DNA of 43,000 bases from a virus. Positions 7,583-15,599 of this stretch are shown here, piece after piece. Position 1 is the stretch's first letter. Every line of letters begins with the position of its first letter. Below the pieces are notes generated by a model, which ran no database searches, was not told where the DNA came from, and saw only the letters and a program-made list of their open reading frames with translations. A program made the translations under genes and the position numbers. The stretch covers positions 1-43,000 of IMG/VR virus record IMGVR_UViG_3300037092_000102. One strand, 5' to 3'.

Positions 7583-7870
7583 ATGAATGGAAAAATAGGA
7601 ACCAGTTGTCACGGACACACCAAAACTTACCGGTTAGATTTCAAGGCGATTCAAAAAGCCAAACAGATTCTTAAGGTTTCTCGCCTTTTGGACGATAGAG
7701 AAAAAACATGCGCTGAAATTGTATCCGGGACATCAACGGAAGGTCTTTACTCTTCAAATTTCGAGCGGAAGATAGTTTATGCGACATGGATTCGTTTAGC
7801 CAAGGAAGGAAAACTATTGAAAACCTGGCGACCGACTAAAGCCGCTGGATTTGACCTGTCTCATTTTTAG
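7583..7870 (+). CDS. Hypothetical protein, 95 aa
   Basis: Starts four bases after the terminase in the recurrent AATTTATGAA context. The sequence is basic, with a helix rich in Lys and Leu (AIQKAKQILKVSRLLDDREK). The end, KLLKTWRPTKAAGFDLSHF, looks like the wing of a winged helix. The pattern EIVSGTSTEGLYSSNFERKIVYATW could be a small recognition domain. The 3' end overlaps a minus-strand gene by 35 bases. No family recognised. Confidence 0.5.
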   Translation: MNGKIGTSCHGHTKTYRLDFKAIQKAKQILKVSRLLDDREKTCAEIVSGTSTEGLYSSNFERKIVYATWIRLAKEGKLLKTWRPTKAAGFDLSHF

Positions 7871-8033
7871 CGGACATGCCCATTTTCTGAGCAAGCAATT
7901 CGTAGCGCGCGACCATCAACCGGACGTGCCAGGGGCACATGCCAGAACTTTTCCCATGTTTCATTACCTTTTGGGCCGCGAACATTCTGCTTTTCGGGTA
8001 ACACCAAGCGCATTCAGTTATCATGCTTGACAT
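7836..8033 (-). CDS. Small zinc-finger protein on the minus strand, 65 aa
   Basis: Reads MSSMITECAWCYPKSRMF and onward to SSGMCPWHVRLMVARYELL. The paired CxxC...CxxH ligands with a hydrophobic helix after the histidine look like the small CAWC/GxCPxH zinc knuckles found in many bacterial and phage proteins. It is convergent with the gene at 7583 and lies inside the plus-strand late operon, so it behaves like a moron, an independently expressed accessory gene. A second in-frame ATG is at 8024. No strong Shine-Dalgarno site. Confidence 0.5.
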   Translation of the reverse strand: MSSMITECAWCYPKSRMFAAQKVMKHGKSSGMCPWHVRLMVARYELLAQKMGMSAKNETGQIQRL

Positions 8034-8063
8034 AAAGCGCGTGTCGTGCCAAAGTAACCGCAT

Positions 8064-8158
8064 GGCAAAGACAGTTAGTAACATCAGCGCCGTTCTTGCG
8101 TGGCCTTTCTCACGACTGGCTGTCTTTGCCGACACACGCAAGGGCGGCGCTGATTTTT
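8064..8158. ncRNA. Interleaved inverted repeats: knotted RNA or attenuator candidate
   Basis: Two long inverted repeats are interleaved as A-B-A'-B'. A is the 11-mer GGCAAAGACAG (8064-8074), with a perfect complement at 8120-8130. B is a 20-mer (8083-8102) whose partner (8135-8154) matches at 18 of 20 positions; both exceptions (8093-8094 with 8143-8144) become G-U pairs if plus-strand RNA is read. B:B' is followed by TTTTT, as in an intrinsic terminator, while A:A' would compete with it. The order allows a pseudoknot or two exclusive hairpins. It sits 18 bases before the gene at 8172. Confidence 0.5.
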
Positions 8159-8171
8159 CCAAAAGAACAAA

Positions 8172-8765
8172 ATGAAAATCAAGATCACACTCATCGAGGA
8201 ATTGCTTGGCACGGCCAACGCAAATCCTGAAATCCATCGCGAGTTCATCGCCAGTAAAGCTCCCAATGCGGACGGCATTGAGGAAGAAATCGCCGCGCTG
8301 GGCGTGGATAAGGTGGTCGAAAAATCCACGACCGTATTCCCCAAGGAGAATGGAAAACCGTTTCTTTGGGATTATCAGCTCAAGGGATTCATCAAGGAGG
8401 CGACCGGCATCATGCTCGAATTATCGCCGAAGGAAATCAAGGTCGGGAAAACCAAACTCACCAAGTGGACGTTCAAGCGGATCGTGGACAATTTCGTTTT
8501 TGTCACGCCGCGAAAACTTTTCATCAACGGCGAGCTTGGCTTGCATTGCACCCGGCCATTGCGGGCGGACACGATGCAGGGGGAGCGGGTATCGCTGGCG
8601 ACCAGCGAGACGATCAAAGCCGGTGCGATCATCGAAGCGGAAATTCAACTGCTCGCGCCGTCGCTGGATGAGTTCATCCGCAGTTGCCTTGACTACGGGA
8701 AATTGAAAGGGCTTGGACAATGGAGGAACAGCGGAAAAGGTCGCTTCACCTGGGAAGAAATCTAA
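8172..8765 (+). CDS. Conserved phage protein of unknown function, 197 aa
   Basis: The motif series EELLGTANANPEIHREFIAS, PKENGKPFLWDYQLKGFIKE, RPLRADTMQGERVSLA and LGQWRNSGKGRFTW matches a protein family I recall from many tailed phages; it has no settled function that I know of. The Gly-rich C-terminal GQWRNSGKGRF loop recalls the RNA-binding loops of ferredoxin-fold (RAMP-like) proteins, but that is a resemblance only. It lies between the terminase and the head-joining gene and is flanked by the structured RNA candidate upstream and the 5-bp periodic tract downstream. No catalytic residues can be named. Confidence 0.75.
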   Translation: MKIKITLIEELLGTANANPEIHREFIASKAPNADGIEEEIAALGVDKVVEKSTTVFPKENGKPFLWDYQLKGFIKEATGIMLELSPKEIKVGKTKLTKWTFKRIVDNFVFVTPRKLFINGELGLHCTRPLRADTMQGERVSLATSETIKAGAIIEAEIQLLAPSLDEFIRSCLDYGKLKGLGQWRNSGKGRFTWEEI

Positions 8766-8940
8766 GCGAAGGCGAGGCAAAGCGCCGCAAAGCACAGCGA
8801 AGGCAAAGCAGCGCTGAGCAAAGCAGCGCTGAGCAAAGCCAAGGCGAAGCAACGCAAGGCGCAGCGCAGCGAGGGCAAAGCCTTGCCATGCCACGCAAGG
8901 CGTAGCGAAGGCGGAGCAACGCGGCGCGAAGCAGGGCGAT
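8766..8940 (+). repeat. Low-complexity tract with 5-bp periodicity
   Basis: About 175 bases after the stop are built from drifting pentamers such as GCGAA, GGCAA, AAGCA and GCGCT. They include an exact 15-bp duplication (AAAGCAGCGCTGAGC twice, from 8815). Long frames here (for example 8720-8905) encode only Arg/Gln/Ala repeats and are not genes. I recall similar pentamer tracts next to this gene family in other phages, so it may be a functional RNA or DNA element. Confidence 0.6.
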
Positions 8941-8948
8941 GTCAAGGT

Positions 8949-8978
8949 AGAGGCTGGATTAACGTCCAGCCTCTTTTG
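8949..8978 (+). terminator. Intrinsic terminator
   Basis: A perfect 10-bp stem (AGAGGCTGGA at 8949-8958 with TCCAGCCTCT at 8965-8974) has a 6-base loop and a short T run. It closes the 8172 transcription unit before the head genes. Confidence 0.75.
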
Positions 8979-8983
8979 CTTTA

Positions 8984-9010
8984 ATGGACATTTGACCATT
9001 TATGAAAATG
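8984..9010 (+). promoter_or_regulatory. Gene-junction module, copy 1 (ATGGACATTTGACC type)
   Basis: A 27-base module begins with a three-codon frame (Met-Asp-Ile-stop) and ends in an ATG 24 bases downstream. The centre TGGACATTTGACCA is nearly dyad-symmetric. It precedes the gpW-like gene and is one of four copies. Confidence 0.5.
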
Positions 9011-9664
9011 GCCACTGCCGCAACAATTCCGCCCGACCGCCGCGAACCGATTCAAATTGCTTGTGGCGATTCAATTTCTTTCCAGCGCAATTTCCCGAAG
9101 TATCCATCGCCAGTCTGGGCCGTTCATTATGAAATTCGCGGCGGTGGCGCGCCGATTGAATTTGATTCGGCGCAACCAACCGCCGGCGGAACGGAGCAAC
9201 TTGTATTCGTTGACGGTTCTGTAACAGAAGCCTTTCCAGTTGGTGAATTTGAAATGGCCGGGTATGCCTACAATACGGCCAATGTCGGGGAACGCTATCA
9301 AGTTTATCTCGGCCCGGTAAAAATCACCCCCGACCTTGCAACCGCTCCCGGCGATCAAAGCACAAAGACGTTTGCTCAGTTGATGGTTGAAAAGCTGGAA
9401 GCCGTAATGCTTGGGCGCGCGTCGAACGATATTTTGGATTCGGAAATCAACGGCACAATGATTCGCCGAATCCCGGCGCGTGATTTGAAAGAATTTTACT
9501 ATTCATTCCGGCATCAGCGGCAGGGCGAGATTGCGAAAGAGCGGGCGCGGAACAAACAGCCAACTGGACGCAGAATCACAACCCAAATCGCCGTAACATT
9601 TCCCAATCCGGTCTTGGGCGGTGAGGGATTTGGGTCGGGAAACATTTATCGCGGTGGATTATGA
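9002..9664 (+). CDS. Head-tail joining protein candidate (N-terminal beta domain plus gpW-like C-terminus)
   Basis: A 220-residue protein between terminase and portal, where lambda encodes gpW. Residues about 15-120 are strand-rich (FQRNFPKYPSPVWAVHYEIR, QVYLGPVKI). Residues about 125-190 have the gpW layout: an amphipathic helix (FAQLMVEKLEAVMLGRAS), a short hairpin with small residues (SEINGTMIRRIPA), then a helix (DLKEFYYSFRHQRQGEIAKE) and a basic tail. gpW is normally about 68 residues, so this would be a fusion. Comparison with the other junction modules suggests the true start could be the second ATG at 9008. The stop overlaps the portal start (ATGA). Confidence 0.55.
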   Translation: MKMATAATIPPDRREPIQIACGDSISFQRNFPKYPSPVWAVHYEIRGGGAPIEFDSAQPTAGGTEQLVFVDGSVTEAFPVGEFEMAGYAYNTANVGERYQVYLGPVKITPDLATAPGDQSTKTFAQLMVEKLEAVMLGRASNDILDSEINGTMIRRIPARDLKEFYYSFRHQRQGEIAKERARNKQPTGRRITTQIAVTFPNPVLGGEGFGSGNIYRGGL

Positions 9665-11367
9665 AATTGTCACTCGAATTGTTTGGGCGAAACAAACCCA
9701 ACCTTGAACTGCCCGCAAAAACTGGCAAGGAACTGCTGGACACGCGAACGGTGACGCCAAAGGACGCGAATTATCTTCGCCAAGTGTCCCGGCAGAAAAT
9801 CCGCATGTACGATTCGGCGGCAACGTCGAGGCTGAATCAGGATTTCCCCATCTCCATCACCAGCGCAAACGCCGAGATTTTAACCTCCATTGTGGCGTCT
9901 CGCAGCCGGGCGCGAAGGCTGGAGCGTGATAATCCTTACGCGACGGCCATCATCAACTCGCACCAGAACAATGTCGTCGGCTCTGACCCATTCCGCCTTG
10001 AAATGAAGGTCGGGAAAATGGTTGAGGGCGCGTTTGTCGAGGAAGATGAAACCAATCTCGAAATTGAACAGGCTTGGCAGGAAGCCGGGTTGCCCGAAAA
10101 TTTCAGCGTTCGGAAAACATTGAGTCGCGCCGAAGGTTACTGGCAAACCATTTCAGCGGTTATCCGAGACGGTGGAATCATTTGGCGTCAATATCGCCAG
10201 TTCCCCAAAAACGATTTTCATTACGCGGTGGACATATTGGAAACCGATCACTTGGATTACAATTGGAACCGTCCCCAAGTCGGCACGGCGAACGAAATCC
10301 AGTTCTCAATCGAGATGGACGAATTTCACGCGCCGGTCGCCTACCACCTTTTGACCCGTCACCCCGGCGACGTTTTTGCATGGAGCAACTCGCCAAAATA
10401 CCGCGAGCGCGTGGACGCCAACGATGTCATTGCTCTTTGGAACATTCGCACGCGCGCGGAGCAATACATCGGCATGCCGTCTTTCTGTTCAATCATCCAA
10501 CGGCTTCACCGGCTCGACCAGTACGATGTCGCCGAAATGACGGCGGCAATCGTGAGCGCGTGCAAGATGGGATTTTTCAAAAAGGACGCAACAGGTGACG
10601 AATATACAGGAGATACCGAAACCGATGAAGGCGCAAAACAAATGCAGGCCAGCCCCGGCACGTTTGAAGAGCTTCCAGCCGGATACGACGTTCAGCAATG
10701 GGATCCAAATCATCCCGTAGAAGCCTACCCCAATTTTACCAAGCAAAACTTGCGGGCCGTTGCCGGCGGCGCGGGCCTTGCCTATCACGTTCTTGCAAAC
10801 GACTTGGAGGGCGTGAATTTTTCATCTGGCCGTCTTGGAGAAAACCAGCAGCGCGCACAGTTCAAGAAATTGCAGATGCACATGAAGTTGAATTTGGTGC
10901 GTCCGCATTTCAACGCTTGGCTGAAATACGCGATTTTGTCTGGCATTGTAAAACAGCCGATTGACCGGCTGCCCGAACTTATCAAGGCGGCGCATTTCCA
11001 CGCGCAGAAATGGGGTCAAATCAATCCTGTGCAGGACACGCAAGCGGACATCATGCGCATCGAGGCAGGATTGGATTCACGCGACCACGTTATTCTCAAT
11101 TCCGAACGAGGCGGTGACACCCAAAAGGTTGACGCAGAAATTTCCGCCGACAAAAAGATTGACGAGGATCACGACCTGGATTTTTCCGGCACGGATGCGA
11201 CCTTGCCGACGATTAAAAAGGGAGCGCCGGGAGAGACAACGCCCGGCCCGGAGGACGTTGAGACGCCCGAAACGCCGCCGAAAAAGGGCGGCAAACAGAC
11301 GATAAAAAAGAAATCCAGAATCCCGGCATTGAACGGCAATGGGCACGCGCGATTTATGGACATTTGA
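9661..11367 (+). CDS. Portal protein, lambda gpB family
   Basis: A 568-residue protein with the family signature near the N-terminus: MYDSAATSRL, a block of polar residues, then SRSRARRLERDNPYATAIIN and a VVGSDPFRLEM segment. The clip and wing region holds LETDHLDYNWNRP, and LEGVNFSSGRLGENQQ is the conserved central block. The tail is Lys- and acid-rich and ends MDI at the junction module. Twelve copies form the DNA channel at one capsid vertex. It follows the gpW-like gene and precedes the protease-capsid fusion, as in lambda-like head clusters. Confidence 0.93.
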   Translation: MKLSLELFGRNKPNLELPAKTGKELLDTRTVTPKDANYLRQVSRQKIRMYDSAATSRLNQDFPISITSANAEILTSIVASRSRARRLERDNPYATAIINSHQNNVVGSDPFRLEMKVGKMVEGAFVEEDETNLEIEQAWQEAGLPENFSVRKTLSRAEGYWQTISAVIRDGGIIWRQYRQFPKNDFHYAVDILETDHLDYNWNRPQVGTANEIQFSIEMDEFHAPVAYHLLTRHPGDVFAWSNSPKYRERVDANDVIALWNIRTRAEQYIGMPSFCSIIQRLHRLDQYDVAEMTAAIVSACKMGFFKKDATGDEYTGDTETDEGAKQMQASPGTFEELPAGYDVQQWDPNHPVEAYPNFTKQNLRAVAGGAGLAYHVLANDLEGVNFSSGRLGENQQRAQFKKLQMHMKLNLVRPHFNAWLKYAILSGIVKQPIDRLPELIKAAHFHAQKWGQINPVQDTQADIMRIEAGLDSRDHVILNSERGGDTQKVDAEISADKKIDEDHDLDFSGTDATLPTIKKGAPGETTPGPEDVETPETPPKKGGKQTIKKKSRIPALNGNGHARFMDI

Positions 11368-11382
11368 CCATTTACGAAAATG
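11356..11382 (+). promoter_or_regulatory. Gene-junction module, copy 2
   Basis: ATGGACATTTGACC starts at 11356 and the ATG of the protease-capsid gene lies 24 bases later. Here the upstream portal frame runs into the module, so its last three residues are the module-encoded Met-Asp-Ile before TGA. Confidence 0.5.
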
Positions 11383-13383
11383 AAAAAGCGAAATACGGAC
11401 GCGCCCCTGAAATATCGTTACGCCGAGATTTCCTCAACCGATGTCGTCCCGCCGGGCGCGGCCGATGGACTGACCAACCGATCCATCAAAGTTGCATTTT
11501 CTTCAGAGACTCCGGTGCTGCGAGTTGGCGACGGATTTGACCATGCCGAAGGCGAACAGTATTGGGAAGTTCTTTGCCACGAACCGAACAACGCGGATTT
11601 GTCCTTGCTGCAAAATCGCGGCGCGGTGCTTGATGAACACGACCCCAAATCGCCCATCGGCGTGATTAAAAGCGCAGCGATTGAGGCCGACAAAAAGGGC
11701 CGGGCAGAATTGGAATTGGATGATGCCGGGCTTGGCTTGGAACGCAGCCGCCAGATGCGCAGCAAAATTCGTCCTCACATTTCAGTTGGTTACGACCAGA
11801 CAAAACTTTTATCCGAAGGAACGCACACAGACGGAAAACCCTTGAAGCGTTTCTCTTGGCGCGCCCATGAAATTTCCTCAGTCGCTGTTCCTGCCGACCC
11901 CGCTGCTGGAGTTGGCAGAAACCTTCCTGCTGTAAAACCCGAACCTGAAAAAATGGACATTTTAACATCAATAGAAAAACTAACACCGGAACAAAAAAAT
12001 CGTATGAGAATTTTACTTGACCCCGCTTCCACCGACGCCGCTGGTGGCACTACCGCCGCCGCCGCTACCGCCGCCGCCGCCCCCACCGTTGACCCGTTGA
12101 AAGCCGAGCGCGTTCGCTCCGCCGAAATCACCAAGCGCGCCGACGCCCTCATTGCCGACAATCCCGCCGTCGCCGACAAGGTGCGCACCATCGTCACCGA
12201 AGCTTTGGGCGGCGAGATGACCGTTGACCAATTTTGTGTCCGCGCCATGACCGAATGTCTGGGCGCCAAGAAAGTTACCCCCAAGACCGAAGTTTTCAAG
12301 GCGTACAGCAAGCGCGACCAGAATTCGTATTCTCTGATTCGCGCCATGCAGAAAATGCTGCTCAAGAAACCCCAGGACGGCGTGGAATTCGACATGAGCC
12401 GGAATCTGGCGAAGGAAAGCGGTATTGAGCCGGAAGGCTTGCTCGTCCCGTTCGACCTCGAAGCCGACATGGGCCGCGCCAACCGCACCCGCCGGATGAT
12501 GCACCGGGATTTGAACGTGGACACGTTCGGCCAGGGCGGTGCGTTTGTTCAGACCACAATTTTGACTCCCATCATCGAAATCCTGCGCAATCGCATGGTT
12601 TGTGACCGTCTCGGCGTGCAGGGCATGGCCGGACTTGAGGGAGATATTGCCATTCCCCGTCAGACCGGCGCGGCCACCGCGTACAGTGTTGGCGAATCCG
12701 CCGCACTGACGATTTCTACCCAAACGCTCGACCAGGTTTTGCTCTCGCCGAAACGGGTTGGCGCGTGGAACCAATACACCCGCCGGCTGTTGCTCCAATC
12801 CAGCGTTGACGTGGAAAACTTTATCCGCGACGACCTGATGAAAGTCGTGGCGATTGATTGGGATCGTATCATCCTCAACGGCAACGGGGCCGGTTCGGAG
12901 CCTCTGGGCATTATGAACACGCCCGGCATCGGTTCGATTATTTTCGGCGGCACGGCGGCTTGGGCGGAAATCGTTTCGATGGAAACCGCAATCGCCGCAG
13001 CGAACGCCGATGCTGATGGCATGGCGTATGTGACCACTCCGACCTCGAAGGGCCGGCTCAAAGCGGTTGCCAAGACCGGCGTTGGCGTGACCTCGGTTGT
13101 TCCCATCTTCCTGTGGGAAGGAAAATACGGCGTGGACAATTCAAACGATGGAGAAATGAACGGCTATCGCGCCGCCGCGACGAACCAAATCTCGAACAAT
13201 CAAATGCTGTTTGGCAATTTCGGGGACGTGATTCACGCGCTCTGGGGCGGATACGATATTATCGTCAATCCCTACACGCTGGACACCCAGGCGGAAGTCC
13301 GCATCACGGTAAACACGTTCGGCGATGTCGCCGTTCGCCATCCGGCGAGCTTCTGCGTCAGTTCCGACTCTGCCGCTCAATAA
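11380..13383 (+). CDS. Prohead protease fused to HK97-type major capsid protein
   Basis: A 667-residue polyprotein. Residues about 35-180 form an HK97-family (S78-like) protease: LDEHDPKSPIG with H87 and PHISVGY with S135 are the expected catalytic pair, followed by an ISSVAVPADPAA segment. An Ala/Thr-rich stretch (about 215-235) and a helical delta-like scaffold (240-340) lead to the capsid fold from about 345: NVDTFGQGGAFVQTT, GDIAIPRQTGAATAYSVGES, then the spine-like helix and NPYTLDTQAEVRIT. Fusion puts protease, scaffold and coat in one chain, with self-cleavage expected. An in-frame ATG at 11953 (residue 192), in an ATGGACATTTTAAC context, could yield a free scaffold-coat product. Confidence 0.92.
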   Translation: MKKRNTDAPLKYRYAEISSTDVVPPGAADGLTNRSIKVAFSSETPVLRVGDGFDHAEGEQYWEVLCHEPNNADLSLLQNRGAVLDEHDPKSPIGVIKSAAIEADKKGRAELELDDAGLGLERSRQMRSKIRPHISVGYDQTKLLSEGTHTDGKPLKRFSWRAHEISSVAVPADPAAGVGRNLPAVKPEPEKMDILTSIEKLTPEQKNRMRILLDPASTDAAGGTTAAAATAAAAPTVDPLKAERVRSAEITKRADALIADNPAVADKVRTIVTEALGGEMTVDQFCVRAMTECLGAKKVTPKTEVFKAYSKRDQNSYSLIRAMQKMLLKKPQDGVEFDMSRNLAKESGIEPEGLLVPFDLEADMGRANRTRRMMHRDLNVDTFGQGGAFVQTTILTPIIEILRNRMVCDRLGVQGMAGLEGDIAIPRQTGAATAYSVGESAALTISTQTLDQVLLSPKRVGAWNQYTRRLLLQSSVDVENFIRDDLMKVVAIDWDRIILNGNGAGSEPLGIMNTPGIGSIIFGGTAAWAEIVSMETAIAAANADADGMAYVTTPTSKGRLKAVAKTGVGVTSVVPIFLWEGKYGVDNSNDGEMNGYRAAATNQISNNQMLFGNFGDVIHALWGGYDIIVNPYTLDTQAEVRITVNTFGDVAVRHPASFCVSSDSAAQ

Positions 13384-13424
13384 ACAATTTGAAACAAATA
13401 CAAATTTCAACTGAAAACAAAAAT

Positions 13425-14036
13425 ATGAAATTCACTCAAAAGATTCTGGCCGCGATTGCGGTGTTGGCTTTGGCGACCTCGGCCTATGCCCAAAGTGACA
13501 CCTTTGGCCAACCCCGGTCAATCGTTCTCTGTGCGCCAACCGTTTTAATCGGTTCGGCGGCAACCGGAACAGTCACCAACGGGGCGATTGACACTCATGG
13601 GTTCGATGGCATTGCCACCATTGATGTTATACTGGTCACAAATCTTATGGGGACGTTGACTGCTCAGTTTGAGGGTTCGATTGACCAAACAAACTGGGCG
13701 GCGCTCTCCAATTATGCGATGGCAACTTCAGCAACGATCATCATCACAAACGGGTATTATGGCAGCACAAATCTGACGGCTACGAACATATTTTTGTATC
13801 CTGGAGTTGTAACTGCGCCCACCGCCTCAACTGCGGGTTTTGCAACTTCTTTTTTGAATCCCGCCCTATTTACAAATTCCGCTGCGCTTTCAGTCGGGTC
13901 GGTTGGCTATGTAAAAATCGGCTACAATGTTTCAGATGCCCCAAGATATTTGCACGTTATTTGGACAGCAAAAGGAACGGCCCTTACAAATGTGACCGTT
14001 GGAGCATTATTCACTGGTCGGAGAGCACAACAATAA
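13425..14036 (+). CDS. Capsid-adjacent protein with a Sec signal peptide, 203 aa
   Basis: The N-terminus KFTQKILAAIAVLALATSAY followed by AQ is a classic signal peptide with cleavage after A-Y-A. The mature chain is strand-rich and Thr/Asn/Ala-rich, with the pattern of small head decoration proteins: a GFDGIATIDVILV strand, TAQFEGSIDQTNWAAL, and RYLHVIWTAKGTA near the end. Such a protein directly after the coat gene would normally decorate the capsid in the cytoplasm, so the export signal is unexpected. Alternatives are a truly secreted protein or an N-terminus borrowed from a host gene. Confidence 0.65.
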   Translation: MKFTQKILAAIAVLALATSAYAQSDTFGQPRSIVLCAPTVLIGSAATGTVTNGAIDTHGFDGIATIDVILVTNLMGTLTAQFEGSIDQTNWAALSNYAMATSATIIITNGYYGSTNLTATNIFLYPGVVTAPTASTAGFATSFLNPALFTNSAALSVGSVGYVKIGYNVSDAPRYLHVIWTAKGTALTNVTVGALFTGRRAQQ

Positions 14037-14047
14037 ATAAAAAACCT

Positions 14048-14437
14048 ATGGCAAAATTCATCGCAACATCCGGTTTCAAAAACACCTTTGGCGCGGAAAT
14101 CGAAAACGCGCAGCATCCCGATCACATTCACAAAGGCGCAATCTTTTCCATCGGCGTTGACGCCAAAGGCGACGACATTCCGCTGGACAAAATGGGCAAG
14201 GACGACAAGCAGCTTGCCAAGCGGTTCGGCAAGGAATGGCAGTTGATTGCCGACCTGAATTTGTCCGGGCGCATTGCCGACGCTACGAACAAGGATGTCG
14301 TGGCCAAGATTCAGGCCGAAGTCGCGCAGGCTGCGGCAAGCAAAAAGCGGGAAATCGAATTGGCGACGGCGTCAAGATCGAACGCGGCGGACTTGATTGC
14401 CCGCCTGACCGAAGCTTTTAAGCTCGCTAAAGCCTAA
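14048..14437 (+). CDS. Hypothetical head-region protein, 129 aa
   Basis: Residues 1-45 are compact (SGFKNTFGAEIENAQHPDHI, with HKGAIFSIGVD). The rest forms long helices with alternating Lys/Glu and Ala (KIQAEVAQAAASKKREIELA), probably a coiled coil. The location between the decoration-like gene and the connector gene suggests a head completion or fibre role. No family recognised. Confidence 0.55.
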   Translation: MAKFIATSGFKNTFGAEIENAQHPDHIHKGAIFSIGVDAKGDDIPLDKMGKDDKQLAKRFGKEWQLIADLNLSGRIADATNKDVVAKIQAEVAQAAASKKREIELATASRSNAADLIARLTEAFKLAKA

Positions 14438-14470
14438 TCACATTTTATCTGGCGCACTTGTTTGTGTTCG

Positions 14471-14505
14471 CGCCGCGCCGGTATAGGTTTCCGGCGCGGC
14501 GTTTT
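14471..14505 (+). terminator. Intrinsic terminator within the head operon
   Basis: A perfect 11-bp GC-rich stem (CGCCGCGCCGG at 14471-14481 with CCGGCGCGGCG at 14491-14501) has a 9-base loop and TTTTATTT. It ends only about 5 bases before the next start at 14510, so it should reduce downstream expression, as expected after highly expressed coat genes. Confidence 0.75.
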
Positions 14506-14509
14506 ATTT

Positions 14510-14878
14510 ATGGCAAAAGTCGCAAATGATGTTTGGGCCGACCACGCGGCGCATCTGGACGCTCTGGCAGATTCGCTTGGCGATGCCTGCCCCAAGTTTG
14601 TCTGGCCGGCGTCAAACCCCATGCCCGCCAATTTTGGAACGTATCGGGCTTTGCCGGGAAGTGTTTTTTTGAAGCGTGACGCCAGCGCGGGCGGCATGAG
14701 CCTTGACTCAGATTTGCGCCTGACATTCACAACCGCACAGTTTGGTGCGGGGCCGTTCCCAAAATCACGCGACCTGATTGGATATGCCGGCAAGCTGTTC
14801 CACATTGTCAGCCGCACGGATTCACCCAACGGCCATCAATGCACGGTGGAAGCCAATGACGCCTCACAAAATGTCTAA
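14510..14878 (+). CDS. Head-tail connector candidate (gpFII-like), 122 aa
   Basis: The N-terminal helix (DHAAHLDALADSLGDACPKF) is followed by a compact beta region ending in LIGYAGKLFHIVSRTDSPNG and a final hydrophobic strand. This fits the arrangement of FII-type head-tail joining proteins, where a late strand pair carries the xGD.I.Y.G..F.V pattern. It overlaps the next gene. Position in the connector cluster supports the call; similarity is weak by eye. Confidence 0.45.
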   Translation: MAKVANDVWADHAAHLDALADSLGDACPKFVWPASNPMPANFGTYRALPGSVFLKRDASAGGMSLDSDLRLTFTTAQFGAGPFPKSRDLIGYAGKLFHIVSRTDSPNGHQCTVEANDASQNV

Positions 14879-15599
14879 CACCTGGGATCAACGCCAATTT
14901 GACCGCGCCTTGAATGCTTGCATTCAGGTCTCGCGCCGCTCTGCGGCAAACGTCATCAACGCGCATGCGCTTTACATCGCATTCTCGGCTCAGAATTTCA
15001 CGCCGAAGGCTGACAAGATGGCCATTGGCCGAAGTCTGTCGGAATTGATTTACGATTTCAAGGCGACAAAGAAAGGTTCGCGGAGGACGTTGAAAACGAA
15101 AACCGTTTACACCGGGGCGGGCGGGGCGACAGCGCAAGCTCCGATTGTCGCGCTGATGATAAATAAAAAGCGCGGCGAACATGGAAAGCCGGGATTGTAT
15201 GGCCCGGACATGGCCGCAGCGGTGCGCACTTTTATCGCCGGACGCCAGCGGACGGTTGCCTTTTTGAAATCCGGCTGGAGTCCGGCCATCAAACTCCTGA
15301 AATCAAAAGTGCCATACAAGTTTCGCGGAGCGGCGAAGGAAAAAGAAATCGTCAAGTTCATGGGGCAGGCAAAGGGCCGGGCAACTGCCGCTGTCGAAAG
15401 CGAGAAGCCAACCGCCATGATTGAGAATTTCGTGGGCATGGCCGGCCCGGGCGGAAACCATCACAACGCCGGGCTGGTCAAATACGGGCAACCAGCCTTT
15501 GAGCGTGCCTTCCGAACTGAGACGGCGAGTATGATTGAGCATTTGAAAAAGGAACTTGACGAAACCGCGTTTGCCGAATTCAACCGACAGGCCGCATGA
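14871..15599 (+). CDS. Tail completion/minor tail protein candidate (gpZ-like position), 242 aa
   Basis: I chose ATG 14871, with an 8-base overlap onto the previous gene; ATG 14856 is an alternative. The N-terminal helix (FDRALNACIQVSRRSAANVI) and the basic middle (KKGSRRTLKTKTVYTGAGG) precede a segment RTFIAGRQRTVAFLKSGWSP and a C-terminal ALVKYGQPAF-like block and long helix. The GW and helix arrangement is common in proteins that cap tail tubes. The stop overlaps the next ATG by four bases. Confidence 0.5.
   Translation: MSNTWDQRQFDRALNACIQVSRRSAANVINAHALYIAFSAQNFTPKADKMAIGRSLSELIYDFKATKKGSRRTLKTKTVYTGAGGATAQAPIVALMINKKRGEHGKPGLYGPDMAAAVRTFIAGRQRTVAFLKSGWSPAIKLLKSKVPYKFRGAAKEKEIVKFMGQAKGRATAAVESEKPTAMIENFVGMAGPGGNHHNAGLVKYGQPAFERAFRTETASMIEHLKKELDETAFAEFNRQAA

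Noticed and set aside
8720-8905. Open frame encoding SSAEQSSAEQS-type repeats
   Set aside because: Falls wholly in the 5-bp periodic tract and overlaps the end of the conserved gene in another frame; composition reflects the repeat.
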